Below, in pieces: positions 18,348 through 27,018 of a stretch of DNA of 43,437 nt. The stretch is from contig JAPHTO010000022.1 in NCBI GenBank assembly GCA_026196955.1, forward strand, positions 1 through 43,437, in the 5' to 3' direction. The number at the start of each line of letters is the position of its first letter. Positions within the stretch are counted from its first letter, which is position 1. A program made the translations under genes and the position numbers. Source of the DNA: Colwellia sp. (GTDB lineage Bacteria > Pseudomonadota > Gammaproteobacteria > Enterobacterales > Alteromonadaceae). The notes beneath the pieces were generated by a model. That model worked only from the letters and a program-made list of their open reading frames with translations, did no database searches and was not told the origin of the DNA.

Positions 18348-18375
18348 GGATATTGACATCGCTTTACTCTTTACA
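18348..18375 (+). promoter_or_regulatory. Locus promoter element before second TonB receptor
   Basis: GGATA at 18348-18352, a 14-nt spacer, CTCTTTACA at 18367-18375. It lies 145 bp before the ATG at 18521 and points away from the divergent copy at 18201-18228. Confidence 0.55.
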
Positions 18376-18520
18376 AATGTGATAGGGAATTTTCTGACAA
18401 TAAAAAGCTATAGCAAAATATCAAAAAAAGAACTCTCAATTGTCAATCCTATCTAGTGAAAGTAATGAATCGTTACTGATTTTAAATGATTAAGAACGGG
18501 AAAAGGAAAGGGGAATATAC

Positions 18521-21403
18521 ATGAAAAACAACAAATTTAAGCTAAGTGCGCTATCTATCATTATCGGCATGAGTGTTGGTAGTGTTTATGCGGCACAAGG
18601 CGATGCCGAGGTTGAAGTTACAAAAGCGTCAACCGCAGCTGAGAAAAAAGCACAAAGAATTAAAGAAAAAGAAGAAACTGAAGTTATTGTCGTAACGGGT
18701 ATTAAGGACAGTTTGAGTCGTTCTCTTTCAAGAAAAAGACACGCTGACTTTGGTATGGACTCTATTTCTGCTGAAGATATTGGTAAATTACCTGATGTAG
18801 AAATTGGTGATGTATTAGAGCGTATTGCTGGTGTACAGGTTAACCGTGGTGACGATGGCGTTGTAAATGGTACTAACATCCGTGGTTTACCCGGTTATTT
18901 CAATCGTACATTATATAATGGCCGTGTCATTGCTACATCGCTTTCTACCGAAAGGTATTTTGACTCACAAATTATGCCAGCCGCATTTATGAGCAGTGTT
19001 GATGTACATAAAACCGCAATGGCTAATGATATTGAAGGTGGTTTAGCTGGAACTATTAACTTAAAAAGCGTTCGCGCTTTTGATGTGGGTAAACAAGCTT
19101 TTCGCTTTAAAACTACATTAAGTAATCCATCAAATGTATCTGATGTAAATACTGATGTATTAGCGATATTTTCAAATTTATACCTTGATGAAAGCCTTGG
19201 TTTTACTGTCGGTATTAACCATTTACAGTATGATACTGAAAGTCAAAAAAGCTTAAATGGTGCGCCAACTAAAAAAATTAAAGAAGCACCAGGAAAAGAT
19301 TATGACGGTAACGGTATCACTGATGATGGTGTTGATGGCTATGGCAACCCAACAGGAACAGGACAAGAGTATTACGTCCCTGCTTCTATAAATTATGCCC
19401 TTGATCAAAACTACCGTGAACGTACAGCGGCTTTTGCAAATTTAGAGTGGCGTCCAACCCCTGACTTACGCTTATTTGGTGAAGTGCTTTATAGTGGTTA
19501 TGACACCATCAATAATCGCTCGCAATTGCGTTTTAAACCTATTGCTAACCTATCAGAAGGCGTTGAAGGCGCACGAGTGACTCATACAGGACCTCAATAT
19601 ACACCTCTTGAAGGTAGTGAAGAAATAGCCTCTCGAGAATATTTAACTGCACTTCACCCAACCAATATGCATGCAGACCTGAGCAATCAATACAATGAAC
19701 GTGAAAGCGATGTCGTTGTTGCATTTTTTGATGCCGAGTGGATCAAAGATCAGTGGACTTTTAAATTTGGCACTAACTTGTCACAATCTAAAACAACTCA
19801 ATTCCAAGTTGAAGCAGTAAATACAACCCCTAAAAAATCACTCGATGTGCTACTTGATGGTAGTGATATCGATAATACTTGGGCTGTAACCTTTACTGAC
19901 CCTGAGACAGCAACAAGCATTTTTTCAACGCCTGAAGATTATACGAATTTAAAAATCAATGGTCAGCAAGTTGGCGCTGAATATGAGAGTAATTCATGGG
20001 GGGTTGATTTTGATGCCGAGTATGAGTTTTCCTATGTTAATGACTCGATTTTTCCAACTTATGTTCAATTTGGTTTGCACTATGCTGAAGATGAGTCACT
20101 AGCCTTAAGGCCTCAAGCCATTTTAGGTACTCAGATTAGTCAACTACCAGGCTCAAGTGATATGCTTTATCGTGGTGTTTCTCCTGATACAGGAAACTGG
20201 TTTGATGGCGACTTAGATCGCGATTATGATAGCGAAATGTTTTCATGGGTTGGTCCCGATGTTGAGTCAATGATTAAAACTAATAATTGGACCCCTGAAA
20301 CATTTAGAGAGGCTGCTATCGCTGAAAATAAGTATTCCCCAGGTATTCGTGATGATCTTAAAGAAGATATCGGTGCTGCATACGTTCGATTAAACTTTGA
20401 AAGTGGCTCAGGTGATTTAACGGGTAATGTTGGTTTACGCTATGTGCATACTAAGCAGTTTGTTACTGGTCAAAAAGTAAAACAAGTTGTTGATTTAGGC
20501 GAAGGAGACTTTAATGAAGAAGGTTACAACCCTAAGTACGCAGGCGTATTTTATGAAGGGTTAGTTACTGAAGAGCGTAATTATTATAATTACTTACCTA
20601 GTTTAAATTTACGTTATATGGCAACCGATGATCTAGTTTTACGTGCTGCTTGGAGTTCAACAATGACTCGTCCATTGCGTCAAGACTTAAAATTGTTAGA
20701 CACAGTGGGTACTGTTGATGGTCATGCAAAAGTTACCACGCCTTCACCTGACTTAAGTGCTTTTATTTCAGAAAATGTTGATCTAAGTGCTGAGTGGTAT
20801 TTTGATGAAGCTTCAGCATTAACTTTGGCATTGTTTTATAAAGATATTCAAACGTTAACTCAGACACTGGTAAGATATGAGCAAGAAGATATTTATCACG
20901 AAGACACAGGTTTAGTTGATGAAGATGTTACCGTTGCTTATCATGAAAAATCTGACTCGACTGGCTCAATTTTACAAGGGGCTACTGTCGGTTTTGAAAC
21001 GCCTTTTGAGTATTTACCGTCGTTCTTAAAAGATACTGGCATGAAAGTAAACTATACCTACATAGATAATTCACGTCCTGACTTGATGAAAAACGTCTCA
21101 AAAGACAACCTTTCAGCGACTTTATATTATGATACAGCAAAGTTTGATGCACGTTTAAGTTATGCTTATCGTGGCGAAAGATCACGTAACATTGGTATTC
21201 CAAATGTACCTGATCTATGGATTAGACCTTCAAGTACATTAAATGCTAGTTTTAGCTACAAACCTGTTAAGTACTTAAATATTAACTTGGGCATTTCTAA
21301 TATTACTGACCAACCGAATAGAGAATACTACCTTAATGGTATGACTAAGTTGATCAGTGATTCTGGCCGTACAGTATCGTTGTCTTTAACCGGTCGTCTT
21401 TAA
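18521..21403 (+). CDS. TonB-dependent outer-membrane receptor (no STN domain)
   Basis: This 960-residue receptor has a signal peptide (LSALSIIIGMSVGSVYAA) and goes directly to a TonB-box region (EVIVVTGIKDSL) and plug (ISAEDIGKLPDVEIGDVLER, GTNIRGLPGYFNRTLYNG, DIEGGLAGTINLKSV). The barrel ends in VSLSLTGRL. Plug and barrel are very similar to those of the STN transducer at 12125; the main difference is the missing signalling domain. The pair may divide work: one senses and imports, the other only imports the same or a related oligosaccharide. AAGGAAAGGGG precedes the ATG. A terminator at 21484-21519 follows before the next sulfatase. Confidence 0.93.
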   Translation: MKNNKFKLSALSIIIGMSVGSVYAAQGDAEVEVTKASTAAEKKAQRIKEKEETEVIVVTGIKDSLSRSLSRKRHADFGMDSISAEDIGKLPDVEIGDVLERIAGVQVNRGDDGVVNGTNIRGLPGYFNRTLYNGRVIATSLSTERYFDSQIMPAAFMSSVDVHKTAMANDIEGGLAGTINLKSVRAFDVGKQAFRFKTTLSNPSNVSDVNTDVLAIFSNLYLDESLGFTVGINHLQYDTESQKSLNGAPTKKIKEAPGKDYDGNGITDDGVDGYGNPTGTGQEYYVPASINYALDQNYRERTAAFANLEWRPTPDLRLFGEVLYSGYDTINNRSQLRFKPIANLSEGVEGARVTHTGPQYTPLEGSEEIASREYLTALHPTNMHADLSNQYNERESDVVVAFFDAEWIKDQWTFKFGTNLSQSKTTQFQVEAVNTTPKKSLDVLLDGSDIDNTWAVTFTDPETATSIFSTPEDYTNLKINGQQVGAEYESNSWGVDFDAEYEFSYVNDSIFPTYVQFGLHYAEDESLALRPQAILGTQISQLPGSSDMLYRGVSPDTGNWFDGDLDRDYDSEMFSWVGPDVESMIKTNNWTPETFREAAIAENKYSPGIRDDLKEDIGAAYVRLNFESGSGDLTGNVGLRYVHTKQFVTGQKVKQVVDLGEGDFNEEGYNPKYAGVFYEGLVTEERNYYNYLPSLNLRYMATDDLVLRAAWSSTMTRPLRQDLKLLDTVGTVDGHAKVTTPSPDLSAFISENVDLSAEWYFDEASALTLALFYKDIQTLTQTLVRYEQEDIYHEDTGLVDEDVTVAYHEKSDSTGSILQGATVGFETPFEYLPSFLKDTGMKVNYTYIDNSRPDLMKNVSKDNLSATLYYDTAKFDARLSYAYRGERSRNIGIPNVPDLWIRPSSTLNASFSYKPVKYLNINLGISNITDQPNREYYLNGMTKLISDSGRTVSLSLTGRL

Positions 21404-21483
21404 TGTTGCTTGAAATTATTTAGTTGTTTTTGCTTGCTAGATATAAGGGTAAAGCAAACTCATTCGCTAAATAAGTTTATATC

Positions 21484-21519
21484 AAACGGCTAGTCATTTA
21501 GGTGACTGGCCGTTTTTAT
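21484..21519 (+). terminator. Intrinsic terminator between second receptor and sulfatase genes
   Basis: AAACGGCTAGTCA (21484-21496) pairs with TGACTGGCCGTTT (21502-21514) with one wobble, followed by TTTATTT. The downstream sulfatase at 21548 has no own promoter element. Confidence 0.8.
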
Positions 21520-21547
21520 TTAAGTTGCTTTAATTGGGAATATTTTA

Positions 21548-23008
21548 ATGAACACATTTAAGACTCTATTTGTTTGTCTACTCCTTATTGCTTGCCTTGA
21601 AACTCAGGCAGCAGAACAAGCTAGTGTGCAAACTAAGCCAAACATTATTTTAATACTTGCCGATGATCTCGGTTATGCCGGTTTAAGTAGTTTTGGTGGT
21701 GAAGGAATTGCCACTCCTGAGTTAGATAAGCTAGCTGCAGAGGGGGTAAAACTCACTAACTTTTATGCTAATAGTACCGTATGTTCACCAACACGCACCG
21801 CGTTAATGTCAGGCCGGTATCAGCAAAGAGTTGGCTTAGATCATATCTACTTTCATTGTGAGATGGATAAAGGCTTTGATGCTAATACTAACCCGTCGAT
21901 GGCAAAAATATTAAAAAATGCTGGTTACAGTACCGGTGTTTTCGGTAAATGGCATCTTGGCTCAGGGGAAAACTATCAGCCTAAATCTCATGGCTTTGAT
22001 GAATTCACTGGTTTTTTAGACGGCAATATCGACTTTATTTCAAAACACAATACTGAAAGTGAAGTGGACTGGTGGAAGCATCATAAACCCAGTGATGAAA
22101 AAGGTTATGTTACTGACTTGCTTAATGATGCTGTGGTCGAGTTTATCGACAAAGAGCACGATAAGCCTTTTTTTATTTATTTACCGGAAGCTGCGGTACA
22201 TGTACCTATGCAGGCACCAAATGACCCACCATTAAGAACCGACGATTTTTATTCTTACAAGGTTGATAATGTTTTTCCAAAAGAGGAATACATGCGCCGT
22301 TATTCAGGCATGATATCTTCAATGGACCAAGGCGTAGGACGTATTATGGCGGCATTGAGAAAGTATAATATTGAAGAGAATACCCTCATTATTTTTACTT
22401 CAGACAATGGCGGTGAAAGAGTAGGGGTTAAGCATGGTAAGGTTAATGGCAACCTACGCGGTCATAAGGTCACCATGTATGAAGGTGGTTTAAAAGTGCC
22501 AACGCTTTTTTATTGGAAAGGTAAATTACATGGCGGCCGAGTAAATGACGAAACTATGCTAACTATGGATTTATTACCAACCATTTTAGAGCTTGCTAAT
22601 ATTGATTATCAGGGTGATAAGCCTTTTGATGGTGTCAGTTTGGCGTCTACAGTTTTTGAGGGTACTGCTTTAACTGCGCGTGATTTATTTTGGATGCATA
22701 GAGAGCGGCTAGTTATGCGCCGTGGTGATATGAAGTTGATCCGTAGCACTCGTGGAAATGAATTATTTGACTTAGCTAGCGATCCCCGTGAACAAGTAAA
22801 TTTAGCAAAGCAAGCGAAATATAAATCTTTAGTAAACACTATGGTTTTAGCTAGCAATAATTGGCAGAAAAATATTGCCACTGGATTTCCTGCAACTAGA
22901 ACAATAGGTGAGCCGGTTAAAACGGTATGGCCATGTAAACGTGACTTGAAACAATTTAACCAAGGTAAAAAGTACCGTTGGAAAAATGGTGTAGGTGTTG
23001 TTGAATAA
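21548..23008 (+). CDS. Exported S1 sulfatase (arylsulfatase A-like)
   Basis: This 486-residue protein has a signal peptide (LFVCLLLIACLETQA). Key residues are in ILADDLGYAGLSSFG (metal ligands), VCSPTRTALMSG (formylglycine Cys79 in CSPTR), GKWHLGSGENY, and FTSDNGGERVGVKHG (second metal/sulfate cluster). The length is normal for the family and the protein looks complete. It belongs to the arylsulfatase A / GalNAc-6-sulfatase-like group, which acts on sulfated galactose or hexosamine among others; the actual site is unknown. It lies 144 bp after the second receptor, behind a terminator and without its own copy of the promoter element, so read-through from the receptor is likely. Confidence 0.88.
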   Translation: MNTFKTLFVCLLLIACLETQAAEQASVQTKPNIILILADDLGYAGLSSFGGEGIATPELDKLAAEGVKLTNFYANSTVCSPTRTALMSGRYQQRVGLDHIYFHCEMDKGFDANTNPSMAKILKNAGYSTGVFGKWHLGSGENYQPKSHGFDEFTGFLDGNIDFISKHNTESEVDWWKHHKPSDEKGYVTDLLNDAVVEFIDKEHDKPFFIYLPEAAVHVPMQAPNDPPLRTDDFYSYKVDNVFPKEEYMRRYSGMISSMDQGVGRIMAALRKYNIEENTLIIFTSDNGGERVGVKHGKVNGNLRGHKVTMYEGGLKVPTLFYWKGKLHGGRVNDETMLTMDLLPTILELANIDYQGDKPFDGVSLASTVFEGTALTARDLFWMHRERLVMRRGDMKLIRSTRGNELFDLASDPREQVNLAKQAKYKSLVNTMVLASNNWQKNIATGFPATRTIGEPVKTVWPCKRDLKQFNQGKKYRWKNGVGVVE

Positions 23009-23154
23009 ATGCTGTATGGTTTATTAAAACGTTTATTATTAGAGGAAAGTAATTGATAATTATATGAAATAGCTAACCTTTCTGTAACAGGAGTACTAGT
23101 TCATATAGGCTAATAATATCAATATATGAATAGTTTTGCTGTTAAGTTACACAG

Positions 23155-23204
23155 TCCGTAATCAGGCTTATTAAATAATTTATAAGTTTGATTACGGATT
23201 TTTG
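23155..23204 (+). terminator. Two-tier hairpin terminator before GH3 gene
   Basis: TCCGTAATCA (23155-23164) pairs perfectly with TGATTACGGA (23189-23198); inside, CTTAT (23167-23171) pairs with ATAAG (23182-23186) across a GG/TT step, and TTTTT follows. The 3' arm and T-run contain the GGATT box of the next promoter element. Confidence 0.75.
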
Positions 23205-23223
23205 CTGTTAACCGCTCTTTATT
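23196..23223 (+). promoter_or_regulatory. Locus promoter element before GH3 gene
   Basis: TTAC then GGATT at 23196-23200, a 14-nt spacer, CTCTTTATT at 23215-23223, then A. A transcript starting just after this would begin near or past the upstream ATG at 23227, which argues that translation starts at the second ATG (23254), 30 bp downstream of the element. Confidence 0.7.
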
Positions 23224-23240
23224 AATATGTATTTAAAAAA

Positions 23241-23250
23241 GAACCGGTTC
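23241..23250. promoter_or_regulatory. Palindrome GAACCGGTTC in GH3 leader
   Basis: A perfect 10-bp palindrome between the promoter element and the GH3 ATG at 23254. Its place suits an operator for a LacI-like repressor, but no second copy was seen in the window, so chance is quite possible. Confidence 0.25.
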
Positions 23251-23253
23251 AAA

Positions 23254-25569
23254 ATGAAAAAAAAATTACTCCCCTTTATTATCTCTTGTGCCTTAGCTAG
23301 CTCGTTTACTAGTTCAATAAGTTCGGCACAGCCTCTTGCTAATGAAAACACTGCTTCTACCGCAGTAACTGAGGGTATCTGGAAAGATGATACTCAAAAA
23401 ATGGATGCTTTCATCAGTGAATTAATCGCTAAAATGACCTTGAAAGAAAAAATAGGTCAGCTTGATTTACAAGCAGGAAATGGTGTCTTAACAGGGGCTT
23501 ACCGTAATAAAAACTATGTTAAACAAATTAAAGCTGGCCATGTTGGCGCAATCTTTAATACCCTTGGCGCAGATCGTACACGTGCTTTACAAAAAATTGC
23601 TGTTGAAGAAACTCGCCTAGGTATCCCACTATTATTTGGCTATGACGTCATTCATGGACACAAAACCATTTTCCCAATTTCCTTAGGTGAAGCAGCATCT
23701 TGGGATTTAGAAGCGATTGAGAAAAGTGCGCGTGTGTCAGCAAAAGAAGCTGCTGCAGAAGGTTTGCACTGGACCTTTGCTCCTATGGTAGATGTTTCTC
23801 GTGATCCTCGCTGGGGACGCATTTCAGAAGGTGCTGGTGAAGATGTTTATTTAGGCACACAAGTAGCATTGGCTCGTGTCCAAGGCTTCCAAGGTGATGA
23901 CTTATCTGAACACGATACCATCATGGCAACAGCAAAACATTTTGCCGCTTATGGCGCTGCTGAAGGTGGTCGAGACTATAACTCAACCGATATGTCTGAG
24001 CGCACTTTGCGTACGACTTATTTACCTCCATTTAAAGCGTTAGTCGATAGTGGTGTAGCAACCTTCATGACAGCTTTTAATGATTTAAATGGCGTGCCAG
24101 CAACGGGAAGTGAATATTTGCTCAATGAAATTTTAAGAGATGAATGGGGCTTTGAGGGGTTTGTGGTAACGGATTATACCGCCGTAGAAGAACTCGTTGA
24201 TCATGGTTTTGCTAAAGATAGCAAGCATGCTGCGGAACTTGCGCTTAATGCGGGTGCCGATATGGATATGGTCGGTCAAAATTACTTTAAGCACCTAGAA
24301 GCGTCGGTAAAAGAAGGCAAGGTGACTGAAGCGACTATCGATAAATCAGTAAGACGTATTTTAGAAATGAAGTATCGTTTGGGCTTATTTGAAGACCCTT
24401 ACCGCTACTCAGATATGAAGCGCCAGAAAGCTGAAATACTAAGCAAAGAGAACTTGCTTGCCGCACAAGATGTTGCACGAAAATCTATGGTTTTGCTTAA
24501 AAACAAAGATCAAACACTGCCACTTTCCTCTAAGCTTGAATCAATTGCTTTGATTGGCCCTTTAGCTAATAGCAAAACTGACATGATAGGCTCATGGGCA
24601 GGTGCGGGTGATAGGAAGACACAACCTGTCACTGTGCTTGAAGGTTTAAAAGCTAAATTAGGCGGTAAGGTTAAAATTAACTTTGCCAAAGGTGCTAGCT
24701 ATAACTACAAAGGCAATACTAACAAAGGTTTTGGCGCTGCCATGGTTGCGGCAAAAAAATCGGACGTTATTGTAGTTGCTATGGGCGAAAGTCAAAAAAT
24801 GACTGGTGAAGCCTCAAGTCGTACTTCGTTAACCTTACCGGGTAACCAATTAGCTTTATTACGCGAATTGAAAAAGCTTAAAAAGCCAATTGTTATGGTG
24901 TTAATGAATGGTCGCCCGTTAAATCTTAACTGGGCTGATGCCAATGTTGATGCCATTTTAGAAACTTGGTATTCAGGTACTATGGCAGGCCATGCCATTG
25001 CTGATGTTTTAGTGGGTGACTATAACCCTTCTGGTAAGCTACCTATGTCTTTTCCGCGTAATGTTGGTCAAATTCCGGTTTACCACAGCATGAAAAATAC
25101 GGGTCGTCCTTTTAGTGAAGATCTAACAGGGGGCGCAAGAAACTACAGCTCTCGCTATGAAAACCTTCCTAACACGCCTTTATATGCTTTTGGTTATGGT
25201 TTGAGTTACACCACGTTTGAGTATGGTGATATCAAACTATCGAGCAACACAATGACAGTTGACGGTTCAATTGAAGCGTCAGTCAAAGTGACTAATACGG
25301 GTGATTATGATGGTGAAGAAGTCGTACAACTTTACATTCAAGATCTTGTTGGCTCAGTGACTAGACCGGTAAAAGAGCTTAAGGGCTTTCAAAAGCTAAT
25401 GTTCAAAAAAGGTGAAAGTAAAACCGTTAAGTTCACCATTACCGAAGCGGATCTAGCGTTCTATCGTAAAGACATGAGCTTTGGTGCTGAAGAAGGCGAG
25501 TTCAAGTTATTTATTGGTACTGCTTCAGATAATAACCAAGAAAAATCGTTTAGCTTAGTGGAAAAATAA
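23254..25569 (+). CDS. bglX: Periplasmic GH3 beta-glycosidase, BglX-like
   Basis: This 771-residue exported enzyme starts at MKKKLLPFIISCALASSF, chosen over ATG 23227 because the promoter element lies so close. The GH3 N-terminal domain shows DVSRDPRWGRISEGAGED, KHFAAYGAAEGGRDYNSTD and MTAFNDLNGVPATGSE. The nucleophile is Asp307 in FVVTDYTAVEEL. The GH3 C-terminal domain (MVLLKNKDQTLPLS, GEASSRTSLTLPGNQ) supplies the acid/base region, and a fibronectin-like domain closes the protein (VKVTNTGDYDGEEVVQLYIQ). Length and order match E. coli BglX. It should remove beta-linked glucose, or xylose or galactose in relatives, from the non-reducing end. It is first of three genes, directly abutting two sulfatases. 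Confidence 0.88.
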   Translation: MKKKLLPFIISCALASSFTSSISSAQPLANENTASTAVTEGIWKDDTQKMDAFISELIAKMTLKEKIGQLDLQAGNGVLTGAYRNKNYVKQIKAGHVGAIFNTLGADRTRALQKIAVEETRLGIPLLFGYDVIHGHKTIFPISLGEAASWDLEAIEKSARVSAKEAAAEGLHWTFAPMVDVSRDPRWGRISEGAGEDVYLGTQVALARVQGFQGDDLSEHDTIMATAKHFAAYGAAEGGRDYNSTDMSERTLRTTYLPPFKALVDSGVATFMTAFNDLNGVPATGSEYLLNEILRDEWGFEGFVVTDYTAVEELVDHGFAKDSKHAAELALNAGADMDMVGQNYFKHLEASVKEGKVTEATIDKSVRRILEMKYRLGLFEDPYRYSDMKRQKAEILSKENLLAAQDVARKSMVLLKNKDQTLPLSSKLESIALIGPLANSKTDMIGSWAGAGDRKTQPVTVLEGLKAKLGGKVKINFAKGASYNYKGNTNKGFGAAMVAAKKSDVIVVAMGESQKMTGEASSRTSLTLPGNQLALLRELKKLKKPIVMVLMNGRPLNLNWADANVDAILETWYSGTMAGHAIADVLVGDYNPSGKLPMSFPRNVGQIPVYHSMKNTGRPFSEDLTGGARNYSSRYENLPNTPLYAFGYGLSYTTFEYGDIKLSSNTMTVDGSIEASVKVTNTGDYDGEEVVQLYIQDLVGSVTRPVKELKGFQKLMFKKGESKTVKFTITEADLAFYRKDMSFGAEEGEFKLFIGTASDNNQEKSFSLVEK

Positions 25570-26973
25570 ATGATGAATAAAATTATTTTCATCATATTGT
25601 CATCGTTATTTGCTGCTTTGCCAGCAAATAGCGCTGACAAGGCTAAGCCTAACATTATTGTTATTTTGGCAGATGACTTAGGTTATGCCGATGTAGGCTA
25701 TCACGGCGAAAAAGATATTGGTGTGGTAACACCAAACATAGATCGTTTAGCTAAAAATGGCAGTTACTTTAGTACGGGTTATGCTATGGCGCCAGTTTGT
25801 GGCCCCTCTCGGGCTGCTTTACTAACAGGTCGTTATCAAAATCGCTTTGGCTTTGAGGATAACCCAGGTGGACCATTTAGACAAAATGCGAAAGTGAAAC
25901 CTGGTATTCCTAAATCAGAAGTGAATTTAGGTGAGCAGTTACAAGCGCTTGGCTATGTTACCGCTTGGATTGGTAAAGATCACCAAGGAAGAGAGGAAGA
26001 GTTTCATCCTAATAACCGCGGTTTTAATCGTTTCTTTGGCTTCATTAATGGCGCAACTAGCTATTATGCAAGTAAGAGCAAAGAGCAAGGTTTACAAAAA
26101 GATAAAAAACTCATTACTGAGTCTGAATACTTAACCGATGCCTTTGGTCGCGAAGCAGTCTCTTTTATTAAAGATAATGCTAAATCGCCATTTTTTCTTT
26201 ATTTACCGTTTAATGCCGTACACGGCCCATTAGAAGCTAAACCGGAAGATTTACAAAAATTTTTTCATATTAAAGAAAAGAAGCGACGCACTATGCTTGC
26301 GATGAATTACGCCATGGATAGAAGCATTGGTCTAGTTTATGACACCTTGGATGAGCTACAGCTACTTGAAAATACTTTAATTGTTTTTTACAGCGATAAT
26401 GGTGGAAAACCTATTAATCGTAAAGGCGGTGGCAATGCTTCACTAAATATTCCTTTAAAAGGTGCCAAAGGCACTCTACTTGAAGGAGGCATTCGTGTGC
26501 CGTTTTTAATGCACTGGCCAAAAAAAATAGCACAAGATAATCGCCTTGATTTCCCTGTTGCGGCTATAGATATATTCCCAACCGTACTTGCTGCCACAGG
26601 TGAAAATGTTCAACCTGTCAATAAACTTGATGGTGTGAATTTATTGCCATATTTGACCGAAGAACATAAAAAACCAGCCGCTAGAAACTTATATTGGCGT
26701 TTTTTATATCAATGGGCAATTCGTGATCAAGACTGGAAGTTAGTGAAATTAAAAGGAGCGAAGAAACCTGAACTTTATAACTTATCCAATGATATGTCTG
26801 AGCAACATAATGTTGCCGAAAAATTTCCCCTGATAGCGCAAAGTCTGGCCAGACAATATAACGCTTGGTCTTCGAGCATGATGAAGCCTCAATGGAGCTG
26901 GCAAGCACGTTTTGGTGGTGAATATAAAGTGAAAACGACTAACAAGAAAGCAAATAAAAAAACGGCGAAATAA
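25570..26973 (+). CDS. Exported S1 sulfatase, GH3 operon gene 2
   Basis: This 467-residue protein starts at the base after the GH3 stop (a second ATG follows directly, so the start may be 25573). The signal peptide is IIFIILSSLFAALPANSA. Core motifs are VILADDLGYADVGYHG, VCGPSRAALLTG (formylglycine Cys77), a GKDHQG segment where most relatives have GKWH, and FYSDNGGKPINRKG. The His of GKWH is therefore retained in a shifted context, which may mark a distinct substrate pocket. The C-terminus is lysine-rich (TTNKKANKKTAK). Tight spacing shows co-expression with GH3 and the next sulfatase, so these three probably act on the same oligosaccharide. Confidence 0.88.
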   Translation: MMNKIIFIILSSLFAALPANSADKAKPNIIVILADDLGYADVGYHGEKDIGVVTPNIDRLAKNGSYFSTGYAMAPVCGPSRAALLTGRYQNRFGFEDNPGGPFRQNAKVKPGIPKSEVNLGEQLQALGYVTAWIGKDHQGREEEFHPNNRGFNRFFGFINGATSYYASKSKEQGLQKDKKLITESEYLTDAFGREAVSFIKDNAKSPFFLYLPFNAVHGPLEAKPEDLQKFFHIKEKKRRTMLAMNYAMDRSIGLVYDTLDELQLLENTLIVFYSDNGGKPINRKGGGNASLNIPLKGAKGTLLEGGIRVPFLMHWPKKIAQDNRLDFPVAAIDIFPTVLAATGENVQPVNKLDGVNLLPYLTEEHKKPAARNLYWRFLYQWAIRDQDWKLVKLKGAKKPELYNLSNDMSEQHNVAEKFPLIAQSLARQYNAWSSSMMKPQWSWQARFGGEYKVKTTNKKANKKTAK

Positions 26974-27018
26974 TTGAAGTACAGCTTTACTGTAAAGCTT
27001 GATTTTAAAGGAAACAAA

